DNA of 64,000 bases from Lepiota brunneoincarnata (lineage: Eukaryota; Basidiomycota; Agaricomycetes; Agaricales; Agaricaceae). Positions 24,707 through 37,144 of the stretch are shown here, in pieces. How positions within the stretch are numbered: position 1 is the stretch's first letter; the number at the start of each line of letters is the position of its first letter. The position numbers and the translations under genes are program-made. Below the pieces are notes generated by a model that worked only from the letters and a program-made list of their open reading frames with translations, was not told where the DNA came from and did not search any database. The stretch covers positions 1-64,000 of the forward strand of contig JAEBUN010000056.1 of assembly GCA_023014365.1 (NCBI GenBank). The letters run 5' to 3'.

Positions 24707-27700
24707 TCCATATCAAACATATCAATCTGTTTGTCCCCCGCCGTTCGCCTTTTCGTCCGATCTATTGAAATTACGGACCTGTTACTTGCATGATCTGCTC
24801 CGTCTATATTTGCTTATACAACATATTTGTCTCTATTACCCTAATGTGGCTCACGGGGTCCTTATGTCAAGTGCCAGCCCTCCGGCTGATTTTGTCATTC
24901 TTGTTCGCCGACAGCCCTATATTCAGTATATCAGTACCCAAACTCCAAAAATCTCGAACCCGTCTTGCCGGTGACTTGGCCCAGGGCCGGACGGCGCGCT
25001 ATATTCTAGGTACCGAGTTAACCGAATGTGACCGGTTTCAACAGTTTGAAGATTAAGACTCAACCATTAGTCTTCCCACAGGATGATTCAAGGGAGAACG
25101 AGAAGTCGGAAAGCTTCTAGTGCACACCCCAGCGTATGGGGGTCTGCGGTACCGGAAAGCCGCCATTCCACTACCCCCTCAGCCAATGAAAACGAATAGC
25201 TCAACGCTCTGGCGACTACGACGGCGTTTGGTAGGACAACTGTGATGCACCTGAAGGGACTGCGGCTAACACCATGATCCGATGGACTGCTGCTGCCCCC
25301 ACTAGATCGCCGAACGGGGAAATATTATACAGATCGAACGACAGTTCAGTAATCGGTTCACATACGACAGTTTCCTTCAACCAATTATATGGGCGATTAG
25401 GAATCCGTAATGGTGGACATCCCACTGGAATATTCGCAATTCTCCAACCCTGTTTGATTGTCTTAAAGATCCGTACGCCAAAGAATGGAAGTTGTTGAAG
25501 TAAACACGGCGGAGCCCTATATTATACGGATAAGTATAGCGTGGCCGAAATGGCCTTTCTGCCGCGATGCCTCTAATGGACACCTCAAATAATACTACTA
25601 TACATACATCTTGCTTTGTTGCATTTGAACATCCGATTATGCCAAGGAAGAGGCCCTCACCCCATTAGCCCCCCATGCGAAGGAGAGTGCAAGGCCGATG
25701 ACTTAATTGTCAAGTGGGCATGGTGCGGAGCAATCAGACGCCACTAATTCCTCAAGGTATATTTCTAGAGCGGGTAGTACATTGGTTTATTTGGCGCCAG
25801 CTGCGTGAACCTAGCATTATGCACTCAGGTGTCACGGTGTCCACTACCAGTGACGCCACAAGCCATTGCCACTCCCTGATGCAGGGCCACAAGTCCAATA
25901 TCGCCGATAAGCGAGCTGCGATCACAACAGGCCACTCGGCTCTTTGTCATCCTTATGCTTGAGACCGGCTACAGGCATTGTTGCCACTGTCATCGTGAGT
26001 TAGACCGCGAGACGGCCAATCCGGCCCGCTCTCATTTGTTGAGTGCGTTGTCGGGACCCGCCTTATCATCGCACAGTGAAGACATCCGGTACTAATTTGC
26101 GGAAGGCCGTGTTATAACTTCCTGAAGGAGCACTAGCGCATAGCTCCTTTACCTTCTGTCCCCATGGGTAGCCGACGCTTTGTCCACCCAATGGACCAAC
26201 TTCAGCAAGGCCCTGTCAAAACAGGGCACGCTCAATAGTTGAGTGCTAAATGCTTGACATAGGGCAAAGGAGTGTCTGTGTAAGCCATCCCCTGTTTGTC
26301 CACCATCTTGGACAACTTAACCAAGTTCGGAGACGTTCGTTAATACAATTAAGTAACTGCATCGCCTCCCCCGTCGCTTCGGACCACCACCTAGTCTCTC
26401 TTATATCTCCAAAATGAAGCAATCGGCCACAGGGTTTCTGGTATTCGTGATTTCCAAATCTCAATGTCTTAATGGAAACGGAAGACGAGATTACAGATGG
26501 CCCTCGTCACGTGACTATCACTTTTTTTCTTTTTTTTTTTTTTTTGCAGTTGTATACTGCAATAAGCAAACTAGTACTTAGACGCGGTGAGCCCACTATA
26601 TCCACAGACGGACTCTCGCGCGGCGAAATATCTATAGTAATAAAAGTTCGGAAATGCCTTCAAAGGTTTTTAGTAGTGTAGTATGTCCTACGACGTGACT
26701 ATCGTCTAGTGTAGTTCAAAGTGTTAAAAACCAAGGGTCATAACGCTTGAGTCAACAATCTTATTGTTTTGGCCTTTAAGTTTACTTGAAACATGCGAGA
26801 ATCAATGGAAACGACCTGCAGATGCACAGTAGACATAGAGTCACCAAGCCGGCAAATCTAGCAAGCGTCCTTGTAACGCAACATTGATATTACCCTGGTG
26901 ACACGGGACGCATCGGCGAGACCAATACTTAAAGGTGTGTGTGATATAATTGCTCAAATCGAATCGCGTGAGGTTCTGTTGGGCTGTGACTGCATTTTGA
27001 TCCTACATATACTTACATGTTTTCCCATGTCGTAGAATAATAGACTTATTTTCGACTACGTTGGTAGAACACCACTCTTGTGGTACCGAGGTACATATAC
27101 CTTCTCAGCATACTGAAGCGTTAGTAGTATACTATATTAAGAGCTTGATGAAGCCACTTCAGTCCTCGTCGCCACGAGATATTGAGTCAAAGATGCTACC
27201 AATTGGTTTCAAAAACCACCTCCGAAACACAAAAGCAACATTACCAAGAAGAAGAAGCCGCGAGCAACATAGAAGTGTCGAGATGGTGAGGGTGATCGTG
27301 ATTGTTATTGTTCCTGACCAGCGAAGAAAGAAGGTTCATAATGGTTGACAGGGTCCCCCGTTCGGTTCTTTTGTCGTGTGCCGGGTGCGTATCATACTAT
27401 GTTTGTATGCAGCGGCGAAGTCGGCGACCTTGGGTGGAGAAGGAGGTTAGGTGAAAGAGAACTCGAAGGCTTGGTCAGCTCCCATTCGTGGGGCTGTTGG
27501 TTGATAGGCAAGATGGGTATTGCATATCGCCAGGTTTTCATTCAACGCAACCAAGCCACTTCCTCAGCCACGTTTCTGGTCATTGTACCGCAACCTCCGC
27601 CGGGTATGCCTTTCCCACGTGGAAGAGTCTAACAACATCTGGCATATGGACGGGTCCTCAGCATGTTAACAGGGTGGAATTCTCCCTTGACCTGAAAGCT

Positions 27701-29089
27701 GTTATGTCGAATGTCCGTCCAGGACAAGGTAGTTACGAGATATTAGAATTCATCCGGCTTTTGGGCTTATGCCGGAGGTTGACGTGAAAATCCTCAACTT
27801 TTTCGGTATTTCGAAAGATAAGTTGATGTTCGAAATACCTTGAGGACGGGTAGGCACCTGGATGAACGAACCATGATCGCTCACAACCCTACCTGGCCAC
27901 GATTTGCCATGACCGCCTAAAGGACTATGCAACGATTTACTCAGTTACTTGACGGGTCCGCTCGCGTGGAGATTACGTATGGTAAGCGCTGCCTTGGCAC
28001 CGTTGGTTTGACTCACTAGGGATTGTTTCCTCAGGACTTACTGATGTTGTATGCCCGAGACAAGTTAGAGATGCTGAGAGTGTGACAGTTACGAGGGCAC
28101 CCCTACTGGAATCCAAGGTGATACAACAAGACGAATACCCTATTCTAAGCATTCGTGCATGGTGTTCATTGGTCGGCAATACAAGTTAGTATTATACACA
28201 CGGTATGACTGTAGGTCGCACGAGATACCGGGTTTACCTTGACAACCCCCGGAAACAATGCATAGCTGGAAATCCCATAGTGTTATCCGTATCTTGAAGC
28301 CTGCTCGGTGTTATTGTTCTGTTGACAACCAATAACGAGAGGGCTGAGGCTCTCCATTTCTGCTCCCTCAAAGAGACAGGCGGCGGATCAACGAGAGCAG
28401 TGATATGAGTTTAGTGACCGAGAGTCCCCTGCACGTGGGCGCAATGCCGTGACTTGCCAGACATCTCGTGGGAAGCTCGGACGGATTGCATGTCGTTTAC
28501 CCCCCCCAGGAATGGACGCAAGAGCCTCAGTGAGAAGCATCTCCTAGGGGACTTGTATCAACAAATGCACACTCATTGGACGCAGCCACCTTATCAAGAT
28601 ACCATAGTCGCCGTGAGCTCCAGCGTTTTACATTAGAGTTTTCTGATCTTTCATCGTGGGTGAACTTGGTCTGGTTGGTAGTCGCGTCCTAGTTCGGCTT
28701 TCCGCCAGCCGCCGACCGGAATATTCTTCTAGTATACCATGACAATTTCCTCGGAGTGTAGTCCATGTGGATGAGGTCTCGCATGATTGTGATGGTTTTC
28801 ACATGTTGATTTTTGTGGGAGCCGCACTCGGAAATCATGCTTGTACATACATATACACATCAAAAACTCGATGATCTACGATCGCCAACTCTGATTGGAT
28901 CTTACGCACTCTTTTCCAGGACGCTCCGACCCACCCGTTTTGGCAAGCCAGAATGGTGTGACGGTTCCCAGCGCTGCGTGGAACAAACAGAAGGTTTTGC
29001 ATTAAGGCAATCGTAAACACCGGGGAAATAAGTATGCATGATAGACCAAGTAAGTAGTTTGAGCACTAGCGTGGCAAAGTCAATCCTAA
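24707..29089. other. Gene-free tract, no element recognised
   Basis: About 4.4 kb with no credible gene. A T-rich run lies at 26522-26545, and a CACGTG hexamer lies at 26506-26511. A hairpin-forming inverted repeat is listed separately. Short ORFs lack conserved motifs, and no LTR boundaries or transposase motifs could be identified. Confidence 0.45.
27792..27845. repeat. Hairpin-forming inverted repeat
   Basis: Arms ggtatttcgaa (27805-27815) and ttcgaaatacc (27829-27839) are perfectly complementary with a 13-nt loop. An outer pair cctcaa (27792-27797) and ttgagg (27840-27845) extends the stem after a one-sided bulge. It lies in gene-free DNA. Confidence 0.7.
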
Positions 29090-29868
29090 TCATAACTTCC
29101 AACAGCAGATGCTTATATCCGCTCTTCCAAAGGGGAACCGCCCATTCCATAATTTGACATCCATTTTACTGTCCATCACTGCTCGCTCCAGCTTCTCAGC
29201 GGCGTCACGGACTACGGACATATCTTCAACTAGACCGCTGGCTATTTCCTCTTTGGTGCTCTACGGGGTGATCATGCCTCAGTACCCTTAACGTTGAGTG
29301 GCGATAGGAGCCTACCTGAATGGCTTGACTGATGTCACCATCAATGACGGCAAGCAGGTCCACCATATCTCCTCGTTCCTTCCATCGGATACCGATAGTG
29401 GCTTGTACGATTGACGTTAGCAGGGGCAGGCTCGAAGACCCGAAGCCAACACCGTAGAGCTTCCGTGCCCGTGATAGAGCTTCAGAAAGGGAGGGAGTGG
29501 GCGTGTAGAAAGAGTCTGCCTGTTGTTGGAAGAAGGGAGCCGAGAGGAGGTTGCAGGTGTTGTCCGTCCTGCGGAGTCGGTTACGCGCACAGACTTTGTA
29601 ACTCTGTGTCAGGGAGCTGGGGTTGGTGGCCAGAAGGTTCCGGGTGATGGCTCGCAGGCTAATTGCACACAGGTCATGAGTACTAGCGAGCACACGTTGG
29701 GGGACGCCACTTACTCTTCCACACTAGCGTTTGCGATGAAAGTGTCGAGCATGAGGTTCCTGCCAGAGATTGGGGGTCAGGATAGTTGGAAAGGGGGTGT
29801 GTGCCATAGGCTGCTCACACATGACCAAGGGCGGGGGCGGGACGAGAGACGGCGTCGGGTGCAGGCAT
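29090..29868 (-). CDS. Small conserved-looking protein of unknown function
   Basis: Four exons (29868-29819, 29759-29715, 29658-29316, 29260-29090) joined by canonical 55-59 nt introns give an intact 202-residue protein. Splicing yields NLMLDTFIANASVEDLRAITRNLLATNPSSL and later a helical segment ALSRARKLYGVGFGSSSLPLL, then DMVDLLAVIDGDISQAIQ and a C-terminal helix with EEIASGLVEDMSVVRDAAEKLERAV. No signal peptide or membrane helix is seen. Codon continuity across three introns makes it a real gene. I recognise no family and assign no function. It is divergently placed to the aldo/keto reductase starting at 30249. Confidence 0.65.
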
Positions 29869-30200
29869 GACGGGAGAAGTAAGAGTGAGTGTCTGTATGA
29901 GAGGCGAGTTGCGATGAAGCAAAGGACAATGAGGCAGGAGCATTTTATATCCCTCGACAGAATCTAGGTTAACCATCAGGGGTGAGTAGTCAGATCTTGA
30001 TTTCTGATTCCTGATTCCGTGTTTGAATATCATTCGGTGTATTTATTACAGCTAGATCGGTGTGTCCAAATGGAAAGACCGGCAAGTCATTGCGGCCCTG
30101 AGGCTGGAGAATCGAGTCGAGTCGTTTGCTGGCGGCTCAAACCACGAGTCTGGTTTGGTCCACACGGATTACGGTTTTCATACAAGATTGCCGGGCGAGC

Positions 30201-30206
30201 TATAAA
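30201..30206 (+). promoter_or_regulatory. TATA-like element upstream of the aldo/keto reductase
   Basis: TATAAA lies 42 nt before the ATG at 30249, in a divergent intergenic region of 380 nt shared with the small gene on the other strand. The short distance makes its role tentative. Confidence 0.35.
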
Positions 30207-30248
30207 GGTCATGATCCAGCCCTCCTCGACACCAGAACTCAACAACCA

Positions 30249-31846
30249 ATGTCCTCCATTTCTCCTCCTCGCGAATTCACTCGTCTCGGCGACGTGTCTG
30301 TCCCCCGTGTTTGGACAGGCCTATGGCAACTCTCCTCATCCGCCTGGGGGTCCGCCGATATTCAAGATATCAAAGCACACATGAAGAAGCTAGTCGAGAA
30401 TGACTACTGTTACTTCGGTGCGTGGTTTGTCATTCCATCCTTTCACGATGCTGACCGTTACCACAGACATGGTGAGCCAGCGCTGATCATCTTCTCCCCT
30501 ACCCTTGTATCGCATTCTCACTCCCTTGCCTTGCAACCTCCGCAAACCAAAGGGTACGTGTTCTCTCAACATTGATATATCATATCTTTCCGATGGTGAT
30601 GCCTCTTAATAGCTGATCACTATGGCTCAGCCGAAGTCATAGTTGTGCGTCGGACAATTCCTTGTCGGTTATATCTCGGCCTGACCATTTTTAGGGCAAG
30701 TTTCGCCAAGAGCTTCCGGATCCCAGCAAGGTGTTTGCGGCTACAAAGTGGTGTGTGTTCCACGAATGTGTGCCGACACGGGAGGTGGTGCTGGAGGCTG
30801 TGAAAGCTCGCCTGGGGGATTTGCAAACGACCCGAATCGATCTTCTTCAAGTATGGGAACGACCTGCGATGGTCCCACACACGTTTCATGCTGACGGTTG
30901 CAATGATAGTTCTACTGGCAAAACTACAATGACAAAGGGTACCTAGACGCACTCCACCACCTCCGTGATTTTCAGGCGGAGGGGTATATTTCGAGCATCG
31001 GGCTATGTAACTTTGACGCTGTCAGAACAGACGAGATCTGCACGCAGCTAGGGCCGGGTGTCATCGTCTCTAATCAAGTTCAGGTCAGATTTAGGGTTCT
31101 GGCTGTTCCAACTGTGGCTACCCGACTGATTGTTCTCAACAGTTCTCGATCATTGACACACGTCCACTCCATGGAATGGGCGACGTGTGTATGAAGCACG
31201 GCCTCAAACTTCTCACCTACGGAACACTGGTATGGCCATTTCGCACCATCCCCATCCCCATCATAACACCCTCTGACCCATGATCCTATCATTCCCTTGC
31301 TTCCAGTGTGGAAACTTCTTGACAGACAAGTGGCTTGGGCAACCCCTTCCTGATCCCTACGGCGAGGCCGCCAAGCAACTTACCCCTTCACAGCGCAAGG
31401 TAAAGCGCCGAAACGACGTTTCTGATGCCCCAAGTGTCCACTATTCTCAACTCAGTTTCTTTAGTACCTCGATGTGATCTTGATTTCTTGGGGCACATGG
31501 GACCTCTTCCAATCACTTCTGCGCGTTTTGCGCGCGATTGGTGACCGACACGGGGGCCTCAGCATAGCCAATATCGCCACACGATGGGTTCTCGATCATC
31601 CCTTTGTGGCTGGTGTGCTCATCGGTGCGCACCACACTCCACTGCGGCATGATGGGCCCATAAGCTAACGCGCAAGTTTTAGGCGCACGACTCGGTATCA
31701 CGGAGCACTTTGCTGACAATGCAAGGGTTTTCAATTTCCGACTCACTCCGCAAGATCTCGCCGATATTGATGCTGTCGTTGCTCTTTCCAATGGCAACAC
31801 CATGATTACCACTATCGGCGACTGTGGGGCTGAGTACCGAGCCTAG
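30249..31846 (+). CDS. Aldo/keto reductase, probable frame break at first exons
   Basis: The protein reads MSSISPPREFTRLGDVSVPR, GLWQLSSSAWG, a DMADHYGSAEVIVG block (catalytic Asp and Tyr of AKRs), FAATKWCVFHECVPTREVV, RIDLLQFYWQNY, GYISSIGLCNFD, GPGVIVSNQVQFSIIDTRP and a C-terminal IANIATRWVLDHPFVAGVLIGARLG. It is an NAD(P)H-dependent carbonyl reductase with TIM-barrel fold. Exon 1 (30249-30417) joins a tiny exon ACATG (30467-30471). The next exon starts at 30613, and the frame is one base short there: DMADHYG needs a G after ATG, so a missing G at the donor (ggtgagc) would explain it. Introns further on (CTTCAA|GTATGG, ACACTG|GTATGG, CGCAAG|GTAAAG, ATCG|GTGCGC) are canonical. Substrate unknown. 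Confidence 0.75.
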
Positions 31847-31998
31847 TTAAATGAATGTGTACTCCTTTTTGTCTTTGCCACATCAATGAATCCCTTCGGC
31901 TTTTACGTGCCCATGACTGTCATAATTAATTAGTAGTAGTATTAAATGTATCAAATACACTCTGCGTTGACACCTCTTGCCATTATAAGAACACAGTG

Positions 31999-34900
31999 CT
32001 ATAGTTTGCTCGTCGATGCCCGGGTGGAAGTCAAATAGGTTGGAGGCAGCCGTTGTATAGGCTGCAGCTTGCGTTTGAGGTCCCTCAGGATTGTGGTCTT
32101 GGGGTGCCAGTCCCGGAACGCGTCGCGCAGTGCAACAATCTCCGACCCAAAGAAGTGTCTAACACGTTCATCCGCGGTGACGTCCCGCAATGCCCACGGT
32201 ATCTGGGAAAAGTTGCGAGGTGAGGGCATCGTCACTGCAATTCCTCCACGATGACATACCTCATAATCATTCTGTTCTCGGCTGGCGTTGAAGGAATCGA
32301 GCGCAAGATCTGGATGATCCGTGTGTTCCCCCCCGTTCGTGAGGAAAAGATACTTGACTGCAAGCCTGTGATTCACAAGAAGAATGAACCACGACGTCAT
32401 CAACTGAAAAGACGATGGGAAAGGAGTGACATACGAGTATGTGGCAAGCTCCTCATACGCCGTGGAATGCCCAACCCCATTTAGGGAACCGGCCGTAGCC
32501 TCCGATAGATGTGCCAATAATCCGCTATCGCTGATGCCCGAGTTGAAAATGCGGAGCAAGAGAACCAGCAAGTTTGACAGGAAATCCGAAGAACTATTAT
32601 GGGCCGAAGACCCGAATTAGATCCGCCATCACTCATAGTCAGTATCTCGCGTACTGGTATGCATCACCATCGATATACAGTGCCCGCAAGATCAACGGAT
32701 GTGAGACCGCAGTGAACAACCCAGAATAGATTGGCACTACTTGGTCATTGAGCGACGCAACATAGACCATCTTCACCTAAAATCCGAAAGAAACGAACAA
32801 TTGATGAGCTCCAACCTCAATTGACCGAACCCGACAGCACGATAGGCACACACTTACTCCATTGCTAAGCACCTGACTGAGAGCGTTGACATATGACTTT
32901 GACACAGCACTTTCGGTATTCTAATTATCCATTGTCAACGGCCACTAATAATCAATGAGTAGTGGTACCGTACCTGAAATTCAAAAAGTTCACGAGCCGC
33001 ACTGGATTCGAAGTACTGTTTGATCGTAAATAGCACAAAAATGATCATCAGCGCTCATATCATGTAGATCACTCTCCACTGCAAACAACAACCTACTTGG
33101 ATGTATGGTTGAAAGAGGCTGCTACTACTCAGGTACCGCAAGGGACCGAGATGGATTCCGCACAGCGCAAGGCAACAGACGCGCTGAGGTTTTGGCGCAG
33201 GGGCTACCGTCATCCCGGAAGCAGCAGGGAACAACGCGGCCGGACCTAGAACTTGGCTATTTTTCGCTGTCCGAATATGCCGATCATGGATAAGTTGGCT
33301 CAATAGATGGGCCGACACCACAGAGCCCTGTGAATGAGTGGCAACAAATATTGCATCTGCGGCGTGGAGATCATCCATCCACTCCTTGTTTGCAGTCAAA
33401 TTATTGTATAGCCTGACAAGATCCAGCGTTGTTAAGAGACAACATGTCTTTGAATGACCAATGAAATTAACGGCAGCTCACCTTTCGACACGATGTCCAA
33501 TTGTTCCTGATCCTTCAAGGGGAATCCGAGTAATTTTCTCCAAAGATACGCCGTGTTCTTGTTCAAAATTCTCCAGGGCTTGAACCATCATATTCACAAA
33601 CTTGCCGCTCGTCCCAGTCGGCTGTGCACCAGGCGGACGCGTTCATTAGTTTCAAATCAAGCCGGTAACTAATCTATTAGTTCACTCACCTCTCCGAGCA
33701 CCGTTCGAACGACAGCACCTTAATCAGACAATTTAGTACGAAAGGCACGAAAAACAACGCGGACTGCTTACCGGGGAACCACCCATGCACACCAATAACC
33801 ACCACTCGTCTGCAGCCGCGCAATACATCACGCACATGCTTACCGGCTCCGGACTCCTCCTTGCCCCTATCTAATGACCCCGATGGCTTAAAACTGTGCC
33901 TGAGTCCCTGACTGCGACTCTTCAACGAAAACGACGGAGCTACACATCCTCCACCAGTTCCGCTTGTCCCCGCACTGGCGTCATCGGATCCAACGATGTC
34001 CCAAGCACGAGGTAGCGCCTTTTCAAAGAGCCGCATTCTCTCTCGTCCTTCCGCAATGATTGGGTCGGCGAAATCTTCACCAACATTATGTCTCCCGAGG
34101 CGCACATCCACATCTGTGCGGCCGTTAATGTCTTTCGAAAATAGCATCCCGCTAACGAACTTCATCGTCCGGTCCAACAATCTTCCGCCTACAGATTGAT
34201 CCTCGTCCTGTGCACTCGCGGTTAGGGGTAGTGGCATCACGCTGCGTGGAGGCACATAGAACGTATCCTCCCAAGTAGGTAAAACCAGATTCGGAGGAGG
34301 GGGAGGAGCGATCTTCTTTGATGATGGTGTGGGCGAGGCGGTGCGCTTTCGATCGCCCGTGGAGGCGGTAGCAGGGCTCGGTGGCACAGAGCCTTTGCTT
34401 ATCGGAGTTGGAGCCCTTGAAACAGGCGTCGACGATCCAGAGCTGGGCTTCAAGCTGGGCGGTTTTCCCCTCCTGGTCGAATCTGACTGCAACGTTTCAC
34501 GTTTGAGGTCTTCGGAGGTGGTGAGAGGAGGAGCAACAGGCTTCTGTTTCTCAGCCCCATCCTGACTAGTCCCGGTGCCCCCAGAGATCTTCACACCCTT
34601 TCTGTTCTGCAACTGCGCGTCGGAATCTCTATTTGGCACCACTGTCTTCCCCTTGCCCTCCGATGACAGATTCCAACCCCCCTCCGTTGTGTTCGCATCC
34701 TCATCAAAGTCCAGCTCCATGACTTCCATCCCATTCTCATCACGTTTCACACTCCCATCCACTTCTTCGGGTGAACTATGGTTAAGCGCTTTAATGATAA
34801 GCCTCCTCGAACTGAAAAACGACGCCCAGCCAGAACGACTGGTCGTGATGCTTTGCTCAATCGGATTTGCCAGAGAGCTGGGCGAGATAGCCGTCTCCGC

Positions 34901-37049
34901 CTCCGCGTCAATATGGGCAGTTTCCTCACGCCCTCCTAACCCCAAGCCTTGTTCGGCGCACGCACCACCAACCTGACTTTCGGCTGCTGATCCCATACCA
35001 GCTCGTCTCTCCGCATCAGTACCAGCCTGCAAACCACCTTCTTGCTCATCACCTTCCTTCCCTGCAGGGTCAGCATCCGCGGTCGTCTTTTCTGTCGCGT
35101 CTTTACCCTCTTTGTTTCCACCGTCACCATGACCCACGGTGACTGTCGCGTATGAATGCGAGTACCAGGACCAGGGACTAAACCAGCTCGCGGTAGGAGC
35201 TGCATTTGACGAGGACGCCGCCACGCCAGGTTGCTCCGCCGATTCCAATTGTTGTTGCGCTTCCTCAGCATTACGCTCCTGCGAGGGTAGGGACCGCGGG
35301 AGCGACATCTCGGGTTCGGATGCATTAGAAACATTGTTGCCACCTGTGTTCGCAGGACCGCTCGACTTTGACGTCCCTTGCTGTACTTCGGTCGCGTGGT
35401 TCAGTGCATTCTGGGAAAGTGCGGAGGCTTTACTCGGTGCCACGACTGTGGTCGACGACACAAGAGTGCCATCACTCCCGGTGGTTGCAGAGGGTGCAGA
35501 GGGCAATGGAGGATTCGGGTTTGTGGCTATTCTGTCAGAGGGCGAGTCGGACTGACGTAAACCCAGCTCTGAGGGCGGTGCTGACATGGAAGTGAATTCC
35601 TTTGAAGAAGCGGAAGCTACAGGGTTGGAAGGCATAGAGGCGGATGACCAGCCAAGATATGACCACCATGAAGCGTTTGACGGCTGGGTTTGAATGTCTG
35701 AAAATGTCGTCTCGGCGGTGGTACGAGGAAATGGTGAAGCTAGTGAAGATTCTGAGCCCTTGGAGATCTCCATTTCTACCGCGGTTTTGGAAGGCAATTC
35801 TGATACGTGGGTCATGGCATTTGACAATGAATCCTCAGCGGCATCCACGATTAAGTTTGTCGTAAGAGGTTGGGGTAGCGACGAATCTGATAGAGTAAGA
35901 GTATTTAGGATGTATAGCGGTGACGTTAGTAGAAGAACTCGCCAAATTCCTCGCCCTCGGCACTTTGCCCCTCGGGAAGCCCATCCACTATACTGACCTT
36001 CTCTTTCGTTCCTGGCACAGTTTCCAACAGGTTTGGGACGCCCGAGGAAAGGTATGCCGAGTGTGAAGCGACTGGAAGATGGATCGAGAGTGCTAAGTTT
36101 GGCATCGGCACCACTTGAAACAGGAGATGGAGGGCGGCGGGAGCCCTGCTGACAGATCCACAATGGGAACATTCTCATCGATGGAACTTGGAGGGGAGTC
36201 GTGATTGCCAGCGGGAGCTGATGGACTCGTTGGTGCTGGAGGTGGAGAGGATGATGCTGATCTTGGGAGTGTGGAGGATATTGGCATGGGATCGGTTGTA
36301 GCCGATGGGGAGGACGAGCGGGAGTCTGGCTGTGCGATAATGCGTGGAGGAGACGCCGACGCCTTCTTTGGCTCAACAGCAGTGTTTCCATTGATGCCTT
36401 GGATGGGCGGCGGGGAAAGTGGAGCACCATCCTGTGCGAGGTCGATGAGACTGGGAGCTAAGCTCCGGGGAAGCCGTGAGCATTGCGATGATTGGGAAAC
36501 GCCCACCCTGCTACCTTTGGCGCGGGTGAGAGATGAAAACCAAGACTTCTTGGCGGCAGGGGATGTAGTAGGAGAAGGTAGTAAGGGTTCCACTTGGCCT
36601 GTCGTGGATGGGGAGGGCGCAGCAGTAAGATTAGTGTTCGTCGGTGCAGCAGTGTGAGGGATCTTTGTAGTGATGTCTGTGGCTGTTAAAATGACAGCGT
36701 GATGAGCCATGCAACTGCATAGAACGAGGACAGGCGCACCGTCCACTCCACTCTGCCTTTCCGAACTATGACTCATATGTTCGGGTCCACTGGCCTCGTG
36801 GACCTCCTGCACGGGCGGTCGCCCTAGCCGCAGACTGTAGAGAGATGGCTTGGGCGTTGGGGGCTGTGAAGTCGATGGGGTGTCATTGGTATGTTGTGTG
36901 GACACGATTGCCTGGGATGCATGGGCAAGAGGAGCACCGTGTTCTGGCTGGGCAACTATGAGAGAAAGAGAGACTGGTGCTGATTTCTTGTTTGAGTGAG
37001 AGGCACGCCAGGATGGATTACGGTACGATGAAGAAGAAGAGGAGGTCAT
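31999..37049 (-). CDS. YML020W-like large alpha/beta-hydrolase-fold protein
   Basis: A protein of about 1,400 residues. The N-terminal two thirds are low-complexity Ser/Pro/Thr. The conserved part starts at LPTWEDTFYVPPRSVMPLP, goes through LLDRTMKFVSGMLFSKD and reaches VVVIGVHGWFPG, the oxyanion-side strand typical of this family. Splicing continues with GAVVRTVLGEPTGTSGKFVN, then FVATHSQGSVVS (nucleophile Ser near 33331, GxSxG-like HSQG), VYVASLNDQVVPIYSGLF (acid Asp) and GVGHSTAYEELATYS (candidate His). The tail TSTRASTSKL ends at 31999. This matches the fungal YML020W/putative lipase-like family; the substrate is unknown. Splicing between about 36120 and 35890 is uncertain, because three frames are open there. 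A 46-nt intron (GTGGTG...TTCCAG) is the simplest join. Confidence 0.75.
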
Positions 37050-37144
37050 GTACAGCGGCCAACATGCATTAGCAAAGAGCTGCAGAACACCAGCACACGC
37101 CTATCCAGTCAGTCTCAGCCCATACCGTTACATCACGTGTTGTA

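Noticed and set aside
31999..37049. Reading the long 914-codon frame as a separate gene starting at 36430
   Set aside because: Its first 100 residues are Gln/His/Pro/Arg-rich shadow sequence; the real N-terminus comes from the 37049 frame through an intron near 36105.
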